From assembly GCF_035582795.1 (NCBI RefSeq), contig NC_134366.1, forward strand, positions 4,446,828 to 4,510,827: a DNA stretch of 64,000 nt, in the 5' to 3' direction. The notes under the pieces are model-generated. The model saw nothing but the letters and a program-made list of their open reading frames with translations. It ran no database searches and was not told the DNA's origin. This document shows, piece by piece, positions 52,084-64,000 of the stretch. Each line of letters starts with the position of its first letter. The stretch's first letter is position 1. The DNA comes from Mycteria americana (lineage: Eukaryota > Chordata > Aves > Ciconiiformes > Ciconiidae). Made by a program: the position numbers and the translations under genes.

Positions 52084-55000
52084 CTTTTTGGGTAATCTAA
52101 ACCTGACGGCTGCGTTGTTATTTAAGACTATAGCATGAACTGGAAAGAATACGCTATTGTGGCATGCACACATCCAGCAAATAGAAATAGTAATCATGTT
52201 TCAACTTGCAAAATGAGTCTCATTTCTTGGATGATGCTGAGGAAGAAAATATGAAAATGACTGTTCTTTTTACAGTATCACTTTTGTGATAAAATTTTGC
52301 ACCGTCTTTGTTCTTCACAGGGCTGAGTTGTTCATCAATTGTCAGCTAAGACTGATTAAAAACAAGGAGGGAACTTTTAGAGATAGTTCCTTTTTACTAT
52401 GACTGAGACTTTCAGAAGTGACTATGGATTTTGAGTGTCCCACATTTTTTGATCACCTGATCTGAAACACATTTTATCAGACCATTTTTTACCACAAGAG
52501 GGCTGCTCAGCATGTGTTGAAAGGCAGTGCTTATGAAGGCATTTTAAGGTACATAACCTGAAAATGAAACATCTAAAAATCAATAATCACTTTAAAAACT
52601 CTTAGTCATGGGGTGTTGTAAGGGATTGTGTTCTTCAGTGACAGGCTTAATGTTGCCATGGTAATCTGGAAAAGAAAATCCCCACCCGTGTTTTCTTTAC
52701 TGCTTATGCCCTGTTTTATTTGGCAGGGATTGATTTTCATTATAGGTTTTTCTAGTGAGTAGAACTAACATGACAGCACTTGATATTTGCTAGAATTATC
52801 AAAAAGGACAGATCTGATTTTTAAAATAGTATCTTAAGAATTGACTACTGCTCCCCACCCAATGAGGGGATATTTACATGCGGGCTTGTGATGAAGAACT
52901 TTGGAGCACTTCTTAGGAACACATTAACATTCTAGTGCTGTTAGCATTTTTTCTGCCATCCTATCTAATTTACGTAGAATCATCTCTCTGATGATTAGAG
53001 ATAGATATTAGATATTGTAAAATTAGATAGAGTTAGATATTGTAAAGTGATCCCAAATCCTTAGTGTACAGAATTGATAGTTTTCTTCCCTTTTTTCTCC
53101 ACTGTTTTTTAATTTTATTTATTTATTTATTATCAAAATAGAAGCATTGGTGGAAGGAAAGGGAGAAAGAGAGAAGAGACAGAGGAGGCAGGAACCAGAA
53201 AGAAATGGGAAGGAGGAAAAAATAGCTAAATAAGAGAAAAATAATATAAACAAGATTATGGATATCAAAACATTACATTAATTAGGGCAGGATCCTCAGA
53301 TGTCTGTAGGCACACACAGAATGGAATCGGTCACATCTAACTATATGTACCTAAGACAAATTTAAACTGAACTATCAACTTTAACTCAGTAAGTCATGGA
53401 AAGAAACAGGCACTTCCAGAGGCTGAGCTGACCTGTGTAACAGAGGCGTCTAAGACATACGGGATGCATTGTCTTACGGAGATGCCCTGGTCTCTCAGTT
53501 TGACCATAGACGATGACTAGACTGCTTAGAGTAAATACGAGACTTTAGACAGCTAAAGGCAAATAAGCTGAGTCTCACCGCATGTGTCCTGTGCATGGAC
53601 TGCAGCTGCATCTGGGAGGAAGAGGGAGGGTGCTAGGGTGGAAGGGGAAAGAAAAAGTTAAACATTCCCAGGATTAAATGAGTGATGTATGATGTGGCTG
53701 AAGACCATCTTGTCAGACTGAACACCTTGACGTCTGGCAAGTTAATGCAAATGAGAGAGTACACAAATTTGAGGCAAAGGTAGTTGCAATTCAGTTCTAA
53801 AGGCTTTGTAGGTTTCTCAGAGGTGCTTAAGAGAAGTAAAATAAACATGCTGATTCAGGGGAATGAAGTTATGCTCTATTACCAAGGCCATGTAGATTCG
53901 TAATGAAAAAGATCAGGGTTCTGGGTTTAGGTCACTAATAGCACACAGGGAATGACAGAGTTTGTGGGTTGTCTCTAAATATGCTGAAGGGGAATCCTTT
54001 GGGAAACACAATAAAGGTAGAAATTGATTCATGCAAATTAAAACTGTGCCTCATTAAGAATCTTTGTGCACCCTGCTCAAGTAATTCTATGTAACCTCAC
54101 TACAAATAGGATTGACAACCATGTAGTAGTAGGAGAAGGAATGTAGAAACAAATCAATGAAATAAAGTACTGAAAATACAGTAAATAGTTAATCAAAGTG
54201 AAAGTAGAAAGATTGTATGCGAGAGAGAGAAAAAAATTGAAAAATTGAGCCATACCATCTATTATTTATGCTACATGCCTACTTACCTACAGCTGATATT
54301 GTTATAGTTTGGGGGATTTCTTTTCCTTGCTACTCGATAGCTAAGAATTTCCTGAAGCTAGACTTGTTTCCTGGCCAAAACACCAACTACATTTACAAAA
54401 ACCCTGGAGTTACAGATCAGATATAAACAGTTTGGAAAACTGAACTCCTCTGTGGGCAGAAAACAGACTATACAACTCCATCCTGCCACAGTGACTGCGG
54501 GCCCTGATCCACTGTGTGCAAGTAGACTCATTCACCTCCCTCATCCAGACAGAATAAGCATGGGTGCTTCTCAGCAAAGTCATTATTTAGTTCCATCTCA
54601 TCTAATTTTTGAAGTTTACAATATGGGTGTATGCCCTTTGCCTTGTCGACCCATGCCAGCCTTGCAGTCAGTGGTGAGAACAGGCCATAAAGTGAGATTT
54701 ATCTGACCAATTTTAAATATCTTGTTTAGAATGAAATAAGTTGTACCAAGGATTTTATTCTCTGGACTGGGTAGATCTCTACTGACTGTGGAAGGAGCCC
54801 AGCATGATTATCTTATTAAATCAGGTGGATCCCATACTATCTTGCTAAAAGTACAACCGTCGTTGTGGTCTTCATAAAAAAAGGCAACTGTTTCTCTACT
54901 CTTCAATTGCAAACAAGTCCAAAAGTCTCAGTCTAGTCACCTTTTGACAAAGTCCTAGTCTAGTTACCTACAGCTCTACTTTTTACTGCTAACACTACCA

Positions 55001-58000
55001 AACCAAAAACACTTTCCCCTGACTTCACCAAGGGGTCTGAGGTATTCCAGGATCATCTTTTGACACCTAAGAATAATCTGAAAACAAACTGAAAAAAAAA
55101 GAGAAAGTGTGAGGTCTCCTTTACAGTCCTTGTCCAAAACACATTAAAAGCAGTTGACTTTAGTGGGTGGTAGTAGTTTTCTTTCATCTGACTTTTTCAT
55201 CTCTACTTTTTAGGGCTTTAGCATTGGTTTAACATGTAAGAGGTCAGCTTTGTTTCTCTTTGCTGTTTTGAGTAAATGTGTCTTACACAGCTCAGTGGAT
55301 TGCTTTTTTTTTCAGTGATTTGGAGGAACATAAAGAGGATTTGCATTTTTTGTGTTTATGTACTTGTAAAGTCAAAGAACTTCAAACTAAAAACTAGGAC
55401 ACATGTAAGAAACCTCATGAGGGTCTTCTACGGATTTCAGAGCTCCCACATTATAGAGAACATTCAGTGTCCCCTATACACTTTACATGAGTGTACTTTT
55501 AATTCCACCAAAGTTAGATTTAATCTATTGTAACTGAAAGCTAGCACGGTAATTACAATAATAATTTGACACAGAAACAGCATGTCTGTGAGGAAACCAC
55601 TATCACCTCTCCAGAGGCTGAAGCCAGATTACTGCTTGCAGACTATAGCTGAGGCTGAAAATGAATGTTTAATAAATATGAATTTGAATTGGAACTTTTT
55701 GTCAAATAATTCTGACCTTTGCGCAGAACTGAGGCTTGAAGGTGAAACAGAATGATCAAAGAGAGCCAAAAATCATCTCTACACTGTTCATTCTTGCCTT
55801 TGCTAACTTCTATAGGGTGGACATACAAGGATGGAGAAAACCATGAGAGATCAAATAATGAAGAGATAAAGGTTAATATTTAGCTGTGCTCTAGAGAAGA
55901 AAGCTGGCAGTAGAGAGCAGAATACTTCCGTCAAAACAGCCTTTAAATGAACCGTAGTTTCAAGATTACGTCCTGATCCTTCCTCTGTATTAACTCTGGA
56001 GATCCTATTTTAACAGGCTAGATCATTCTCACTGACTCCAGAGCATAGACTAATGTCATGCATCATGGAATAATTCTGATGGAGGTGCAGTAACATAACT
56101 GTAGTGTAGAAGACAACAGCATGTTTAGTGAGAAAAATGTACCACACCAAATGAGATTCTTAAATGGTTTTGAATATAGGTTTACTGTTTGAAATGAAGA
56201 ATATGTACGTCCAAATCCAGACATAAAATATCTGAGAATGTGATTAGCTCATTGTCCTTAAAACAAACAGATGAGCAAACCCCACAGAGTATTTATTGCC
56301 ACGGTCTGTCACAAGAAGTGCATTTTCAAGCGTTATATGTTAAGCAGCTCTTAGTCCTGTCAGCTGGCAGAGCTCAGCATCGGTATAGCTAGACTGGGTT
56401 TATACAATTTGCAGCTCTGAAGCTTCAGTCTCATCGTTCTGCCTCACCTGCCTTACATGTTATATGATATCCCTGCAGACAACGATCCAAGTTTCAACCC
56501 ATCTCTATAACCCTCCTTATTGAAAAAAGAGAATACTGCCTTTGTTGAAGAGGCCTGGGCTTGCAGACATTTAATCAGCTGAACAGCTCCAGTGTTTTCA
56601 TCGGAAATATATAAGAGGAATTACAGTTTGGAAATCTCTCAGTAATGATATAGATGCACAGCAAATGAGGTGCTAAGACTATGATGTGAACCATATGCAC
56701 AACTTTGGATTGCTCCAGTCTTGAGGTAGTATACATTTGTTTAAACCACCTTCATTGAGACTTAATTCAATATTAAACCATTGTAACCTGGTGGCCTTGG
56801 AGTGTGTACTTGTACTCTCCAAGGCAGGAAGAATTTGTTCCTGGTCAATTAACCAATTACCCAGTTTGCACCACACAGTTCCTTTTATGCACAGTATTAG
56901 TTACAAGAACCTCATGAGAAGTTCACCCTTCCAGATCAAAAAACCTTGTGCACTGGGACAGCACCATCTTTCTTGCCCCTTCCATACCTCAGGGTCTAAG
57001 GACTACGTACTTGCTTGGACTACATCCTAATAATTCTTCAGATGTAAAACTAAAACCACTAGATGTGAAGCATGTTAGTTGCTGAAGTGAGACACAAGAA
57101 ATCAATGGCAAGGAGAAGCAGAGACACTGAGGGGAAATTAAACTCCTTTTGTTCTCATATGGTAGAGGCAAAAATGTGAATGGCAGCAAAAAGTAAATGG
57201 AAGACCATGGATGCTGGTGTGCATCAAGCTTTGATGTAAGTTGAAAGCACGTTCAAGATCAGAGATGTCAGAATTATTCCCCATTGTCTGCAGTCTCGCA
57301 ACAACTGCTGCATGACCAGTTGCTTCAACTCCACGTTTATCTTTATACTAAGTAACCGATTCAAAGAAACAAAGGTGCAAACTGATTTGGGGACAAATAA
57401 AATTCCAGATCTATCCCTTTCAGCCTAACAATGCATTCAAAACAACAAACTTAGCTATGAGCAATGTGGGAGGCGAAGAGAAAACAGACAGAATGGTCTA
57501 ATTTGGATGCTCCCAAGTTAGCTCCCAATTTGAGGTTTCTGAAAAAGTATCCGAATCTCCAAAACCATTATCTTTCCCAGTAAGTAAGCTACCCTGATAA
57601 AGGATACAACACTGCACCCAAATCCATGGGTAATTTGTAAAGATGCATGGCCTTAGGCACTGGACGTTCTCTATCCTGCTGATCCCCCTGACAACTGAAG
57701 TTTATCAATACAGATCAAAATTAAATTATTCACTTTGATAAAGTGCAGTAGCTTTAGAAACACATTTGAGGTCTGTACTCCATTTTCTTTAGGAAGGGTA
57801 CCTTATTTTTGCTAATCAGTAAACCTGAATGTGTGGCAAAAGTCGTAATATCACAGAGAATTTAGTTAAGTGTAGTCAGTTTCACATTAAACTAAGAAGC
57901 TTTATATTGTGCACATTGCTAAAGTATTTGTTGTCTTTTAAAAAGCAATGCTGGAACAATCTTAGATATATATGGCATTTCAGACAGTATATGTGTAGGA

Positions 58001-59576
58001 AAAGAGCTATATTTACACAGCTACACAAGCACAGATGCAAACACTTATATATAAATCACGCTGGGTTGAGCATTCAGATGTTATGAGAGCTGTTCCATAC
58101 CAGTTATGGCAATCAAGCCATGGTGTTTTAGGTACCGGCTTTCAAAGATGTTTACATCTGAAATAACCAGATATATGCTACTAACATTTCAACTGGAATT
58201 TATAAGACACTATTTAACGTTTTTTTGTGCCTAAACCACCTCAGAAACAGGGCTGTGAGGGTTAATCCAACCCTTGATAGAACTGTTGAGAGTCCATCAA
58301 GCTTTGCATTACTGTTTCTTCTTAAAAAAATGGAAGGAACATTTCTATAAAGAGAACCACACTGTTGAATATAACATAGTATTGTTCTCTTCCTCACTAA
58401 CCTGCACACCTCCTTGATCTTTCTAGAGAAGGACCATCTATTAGTGGCTTCTTTTTAAATGCAAACACACACTTTTACAGTTCTGGCTTACTCTTGTAAC
58501 AGATGGGGAAAAAAAGTCTGTGCTTTGCTCATTTAGGACACAATCTTGTTCTCTAAGGCTGCCACAGAGCATGGAGTCAAGTGAAAATTTAAAGTCACTA
58601 TTAGAGAATTGTTAAGCATGAAACTTAGGCAGGTTTCAAAAGTCAGCTAGTTCATCAACCATATAAATCAGTGTTGTATCCTTTCCTCTGTCCGTAAACA
58701 TTGAAACCATAAAAATGCCCATAAAAATACCTTACAGCAATGTGCACAAATAGTGTTTAAAGAAAAAGTCATCCTATTTTCCTTACTACTTCAAAATAGA
58801 AAATAACAGGAGTCAGCCTCCATCATGCAGACATCACCTGTGCAGGCCAAGGCACAATGGACTTGCACTCTAACCACCTTCTAAGGATTTAAAAATAACA
58901 GAAGCAGAGCACTTTTTAAGACTGCATTCATCACAGATGATCTTGTAACCACAAGTAACAAGTTTTGTGATCAATGATTTCAAAATCAGAGCCTGTCAAA
59001 GCTCCAGTAAAATGCTTATATATCATTGGAAATAGATAGAATTTCCTTTAAAAATACTGATTTGTTCTTCTGGAATATCACTCTGGCAAGTGGCCCACAA
59101 AATAACAAAACCACTTTCAAGGTAGACATAGTTTTAGGTCTGATCCCATCATCACCGTAAGAATATAAAAGATGCATACCAGAGGAAAGGACAGCGTTTA
59201 GGTTAGGAAGCTAGATTCGACAACCAAAGATGTACGTTCATGCTCCTCTACCTGCCACAGGCACTGGGGGGTATTTTGAGTAGCCCCCTTTGTGCATCAT
59301 ACCCTCAGCTGTTCAACAGGAATAACAGCTCACAGGAACATTATAAACACACTAAATATTCTGTGCTGTTTGATTTCACAGTAGTTGAGACCACAGAAAA
59401 TCTGTAGATAGATAATCAAAGCAGAACAGGGTTTTCAATTACTTTGTCTGAAAATAAATAAATCCCTGTGTAATTATATTCTTGCTAATTATGGTACATA
59501 GCCTACATGAACTTACATTCCTAAGGAGTACACTCAATTTTTTTCCAATCCTACCTGAAAAGATTTGACACAAATT

Positions 59577-59602
59577 ACCCCCCCCCCAAAAAAAAAAAAA
59601 CC
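59577..59602. repeat. C run followed by A run
   Basis: Nine to ten C followed by about twelve A, within a longer A/C-only stretch up to about 59645. Confidence 0.9.
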
Positions 59603-60439
59603 AACCCCAAAACAGAAACCAAAAAAACCTCAAACCAACACCCAAAATAATGATTTGTCTTGGGAAATATAAATGAAAAGTATAATAGTTGTAAATGAGA
59701 ACATTTTCTCTAGAGCATTAAATAAATCCATCAAGAATCAGTGTCAATCAAAGTAGCAAACATCTGTTCTCCTAGCATTTCTTAGAAATGAGAACTAGGT
59801 CCTTGCTGATCATGCACTGACACCAAATGATCATCGCCTATGTTTTCCATTGTATTTTCTTGTGATAGAAAAGGATTAGCCCAGGGACACGAGTTCCTTT
59901 CATTGCTGGGTTAGTGGGCATTCCAGCACTCAACTGATAGTACCTGGGGTTAAGAAATTGAAGTGCCATGCTAAAGAGTATACCGTTCATCAAACATCTG
60001 CCATTTTCTTGTCAAAAATGAGACTTTTGGCATGAAGACCCTGTCAATAATTAATGCTGGCAGTCTGAGCACTTGCAGCAAGACAAAGCGGTAGCAGAAT
60101 GAATCATTGAGTGTCCAGTGACTTTGTAGGTGAACTGTAGAGGAGTGTTGTTTACCAAAACATTTGCGTTACAACATTGCTTCTCCTGCCCTAACCCTCT
60201 AGTTTGCACCATATGTAAAATCATACCTACCTATGATATATGCCATGTTTCTCCTTTCTTTCCAGCAAGATGCTGATTGGAGGAATGACGTAGACCTGAA
60301 TTAGCTAGATATATGTGGGGTTTATTTTCTTTTCATTGAGTTTTCAACATGTGATACAAAATTTATGAAGAATCTGTTAAAGCAAAAGCAGAAACAAGCT
60401 TCCCCCTCCCAAATTATACTATTCATGATAAACTGGAAA

Positions 60440-60440
<1 letters not shown>

Positions 60441-60461
<21 letters not shown>
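60441..60461. repeat. Poly(A) run
   Basis: 21 A directly after GGAAAT. No target-site duplication or processed transcript recognised beside it. Confidence 0.9.
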
Positions 60462-60472
<11 letters not shown>

Positions 60473-63400
60473 AGTTAAATGTGTTTGATCCTCAAAAATG
60501 AATGAGTAAGCAAAGACTTGATGGAAATGTGTGGGCCTTTTTAACCTTAAGGGCTATTCCAGCATGCATCTACATCATGCATACCTACTTAAATACTGTA
60601 GTGTTTTATGGTAGTGATACTGTTAGATGATCTTCTGTCTATAATGACTCTTTCAGCAATGCAACAATGCTCATGAAAATAATAGCGTGGATTTAAGCTT
60701 TGTGTAAGCATTTCTATGGGAATATGGCTTTTTTGGGGGGAGAATGTACTCTCTCTACAACAACTTGACCAAAACCAGGATGCCTGAAAGCAGATTCTGA
60801 CATACCATGTTACACATTATTGGCTGGATTTCTCATGGGAGAAACAGTGAGATCTTGCCCGATCAATTTATTAACCCTTCCCTAAAATTCCAGACAATGG
60901 ACTGATGTGTGAAAAAACATGCAAATAATGTGGGCCTGATGTGACGCACTGCGTGCTGAGCCAGCCATAGTAGGGTTGTGAATATGTGTTTCCAGTCCCC
61001 AGAACTGTGAGTCCACATTGGATTCATGGACTTCTGATGTGGTGCTACTTGGCTTTCAGCACATGGTGTAACAATGTCCCTAAATAACCTACTACTTCTT
61101 CAAAATATTTACAAACCGTGCAATTGGACATTGCTAAAAGTCAGGCAGTGCTTTCTGTTTCAAAGCACATTAAGTAAAATCTAACTGGATTGAATATACA
61201 GGTACAAATACAAGACACTGTCATTTGTACTATAGGATTAAGTATATCATGTCCATGACCATGGCACGTTACAATTTTTATGCAATTCATTCACTAGATG
61301 GGGCAATAAACCTCTCTGAACTATGCAGATAGTTGTCTCAATTACACTAGGAATACAATCAATATCACTTTATCTGCTTCCCCAGCACCTGAGGATCTCA
61401 GAACTTCTCACTCAGATAAAAATCTATTGCATTTGTATTACTGGACTTGAGTTGGTTTGATGCTTAATTTGGTGGAATTATTCAGGACTGACACAAGGTT
61501 AACTGAAACTGGAACATGGTTCAAGAAACAAAGTCATGTCTTTTTTATGCCTTTGGCAGTTCACTCCTAACATTAAAAAATAAATAATGATTATGATGAC
61601 TACTGGGAGGAAGTATGAAAGCTGCTTAAGGTTCTCAGAAAAAAAAAACAACAACCAAAAATCATAAAATTAAAATGAACATTAAAAGGGGGGGCTTCTA
61701 TTTCCTTTTTAATTCCTACCTCAGCTGCTTAGATATTTTTGATGAACCTAGCCCCCAATCATTTCAGCCATAAGGAGGAGTTTCTATCTAAAACATCAGT
61801 GAAAGAAGGATGGAATTATTGTTCTCTCAGAATCTGACATGTTTTGAGCTGTTTGAACTGACATGTTCAGTCTGAAATGGGATCAGCAGCATGCAGGCAG
61901 CTTTGAGGGGGAATTAAATGTGTGAAGAAAGATCTATTAGGCATGAGACTGGTAATGAATGACTGAACATACAAGTTGATAAAATGGAAGTTTTCAATCA
62001 CTAAAGCATTTTACTACTTCAGAAAATTGTTAGGAATTAGCTACAATGTTTCCAAGTTTTTGTCAGCCTAAAGGCAAAGGCTATTGCATATAATGATCAT
62101 CAGAAAGGTTATTTAGAGAGAAAGTCTGATTTTTTATGGGGATAAAGCACTCATTATTGTGCTGCAAATTATACAAATTATTGTTTGGGGTTTTTTAAAG
62201 CAAGTCTTACGATTTCTAGTGGCTACACTGTATTAATTAAGCATTAGTTCCCCAGTAGTGCACTCTTCTGTTGTGTTCCTGTCATAGCTCGCAGCTAACT
62301 TCGGTAGTGGGAATTTTTAATAATGAGTACGCAGTGGTAACAATATATAATTAATCTTTGAATTTGAGCACATCCCCAAGGCTTTTGAAACCAAATACAG
62401 GCTTAAGTGATTTGTAGAACCATGACCATAGTGTCTATAAAATAGAACAGGAGGCAGATTTTCCTAACAAAAATAATCATTAAAAGGGCCTGAACATAAA
62501 CATGTACCATACACATAAGAAGAAAATAAATCCTACCCAAAATAAAACCCCAAATTTTTGTGGGGTCTTTTATTTTCTTTTTTGAGGATGGAAGCCCTGG
62601 CTCAATGGTTATTCCAAAGAGTGGAAGACTGATACCAAAGTAAATCTCAATCACTACTGGAGATATAATGTGTTATTACCTTCAGAAACAGGCTGAACAT
62701 CCTTCCTTGACCACAACTGATCTGTCTCATGTACTAAAGGCAAAATACTTAAACATGTTGTGGAATAGAGATCTGTATGGAGAATTTGGTCTGATGGAAT
62801 GACACTTAATAATTTGAAACAGCAAAATAGGACATGCTTAATATGGACCACAGTCTAAATGCCACGGAGATCTCAATATGGTGACATAACCATACTATGA
62901 TCTATCTTTTTTCTTCGTTATAACAGCTCTCTTTTTACAGGATATGTGTGCACAAATATTGAGTATGCCTGGTGTATATCTGCATTAATTTCATTTCTTT
63001 TTATCATTTCTCTGTGACTTTTCTGTTGTCAAATCTGTTTGGATAAACAACACTCCACTTCATAACACATATATAAATGCAAGATCAATTTATACACACC
63101 CATTTATAAAGTTGCAAAAAAATATGAAAAATAATGGCAGCGAATGAAACAGAAAATATGATGTTTTCTCTTGGTTTTGGTGGCTAACTATACACATAGG
63201 AAAAATATCGGTAAAACCCAGTCACCATATTGATCAAAAATGACAAGGATGTTTTATAGTCTAGTTAAATCACTGCAGTCTATGGCATGCTTTGCTTCAT
63301 ATGTGAGAGATGTGCAGCAGACACCAAACATGCACTTAGCAGGTCGTAATCAGAACTAGCTCTGCACATCTTGGGTGCTAATTACAACCTAAGATTCAGT

Positions 63401-64000
63401 GGATGACTTCCCAGCAGTACATACGTGGGAAGTCTTCATGCAAGCCCTAGGCAAACCATGCATACAGTTAACCTATTCACTACGCTTCCTCCTGAGTTTT
63501 AATTCTGAGAAATATCCACCTTCAGAATGAATTTAAAGCATTATTTTTGTCTGTGGAAACACAGTTTAAAGCAAACTTCAAGGGCAGTACTTTCAATAAG
63601 TGGATGGCTGACTACAGAGATGAAAAAGTGAGGCATAAAATATTACCATTTCATGTAAATGTAAACAGGACAATAGGAAAGAAGAGAAGAAAAATAGGCA
63701 GCTGGAGGACACATTTTTCCCTGAAAATTATCATTTAGATGGATGACATCATTATACTATAAGTGTGGCTACTTAGGGTGAAACTGATCCCTGGATAATT
63801 TAAAAAAAAAGTATACAAAATAAAGATCTCCTACTTTACCCTGACATCTTTTATTTTTATTTAAGGTTTGCATGACTTGCCTTTTTTCACCAGGAATCCA
63901 GTGTTAAATCAAATAGTCTTACCTATGTTTATGAGTGCTAGAAATCGCTAGAGCTCACAAAAAATCACAAAGGAAATATGCGTGGTGTTTAGGCTGAAAA

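Larger units (their letters stand above)
44650..64000 (-). other. Probable large ADCYAP1R1 intron, no exon found
   Basis: About 19.3 kb in which I looked on the - strand for the TM5, ECL2, TM3 and ectodomain exons and found none. Frames of 60-117 codons occur (for example 47842-48099 and 49498-49851 on -) without family features. It is AT-rich with scattered simple repeats and one probable CR1 fragment. I cannot exclude a short exon, or part of another gene, that I failed to see. Confidence 0.5.

Overview
The window is vertebrate nuclear DNA, almost certainly from a bird (or a close sauropsid). The evidence is several CR1 LINE fragments with the typical CR1 octamer tail, small exons in large AT-rich introns, and two secretin-family (class B1) G-protein-coupled receptor genes whose exons I could assemble by hand from splice sites and phase. 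There is no bacterial, phage or CRISPR content. Most open frames of 60-150 codons here are chance frames in introns or repeats.

Layout. (1) About 3.7-23.9 kb, + strand: twelve coding exons of a growth-hormone-releasing-hormone receptor (GHRHR) gene. They run from the start of the extracellular domain to the stop codon (428 codons visible) in unbroken phase. The signal-peptide exon was not found. One intron starts with GC instead of GT. (2) About 23.9-34 kb: GHRHR 3' untranslated region and intergenic DNA with a CR1 tail and one small CpG cluster. (3) About 34.0-36.4 kb, - strand: the 3' end of a multi-exon coding gene that I cannot identify. Its last two exons are joined in phase and followed by poly(A) signals. 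This is the most interesting unexplained item. (4) 37.8-44.65 kb, - strand: the last three coding exons (TM6, TM7, cytoplasmic tail) of ADCYAP1R1, the PACAP receptor PAC1. A roughly 400 bp pure pyrimidine repeat (mRNA sense) lies just past its stop codon, and a long CR1 LINE with ORF1-esterase, endonuclease and reverse transcriptase remnants sits in one intron. (5) 44.65-64 kb: no further receptor exon recognised, so probably one very large ADCYAP1R1 intron.

The two receptors are convergent (tail to tail). Their last three coding exons have identical lengths (130, 42 and 189 nt), and their 62-residue tails align without a gap. This supports an origin by local duplication of a shared ancestor. 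GHRHR would signal for hypothalamic GHRH and ADCYAP1R1 for PACAP, both mainly through Gs and cAMP. Nothing in the window shows that they are co-regulated.
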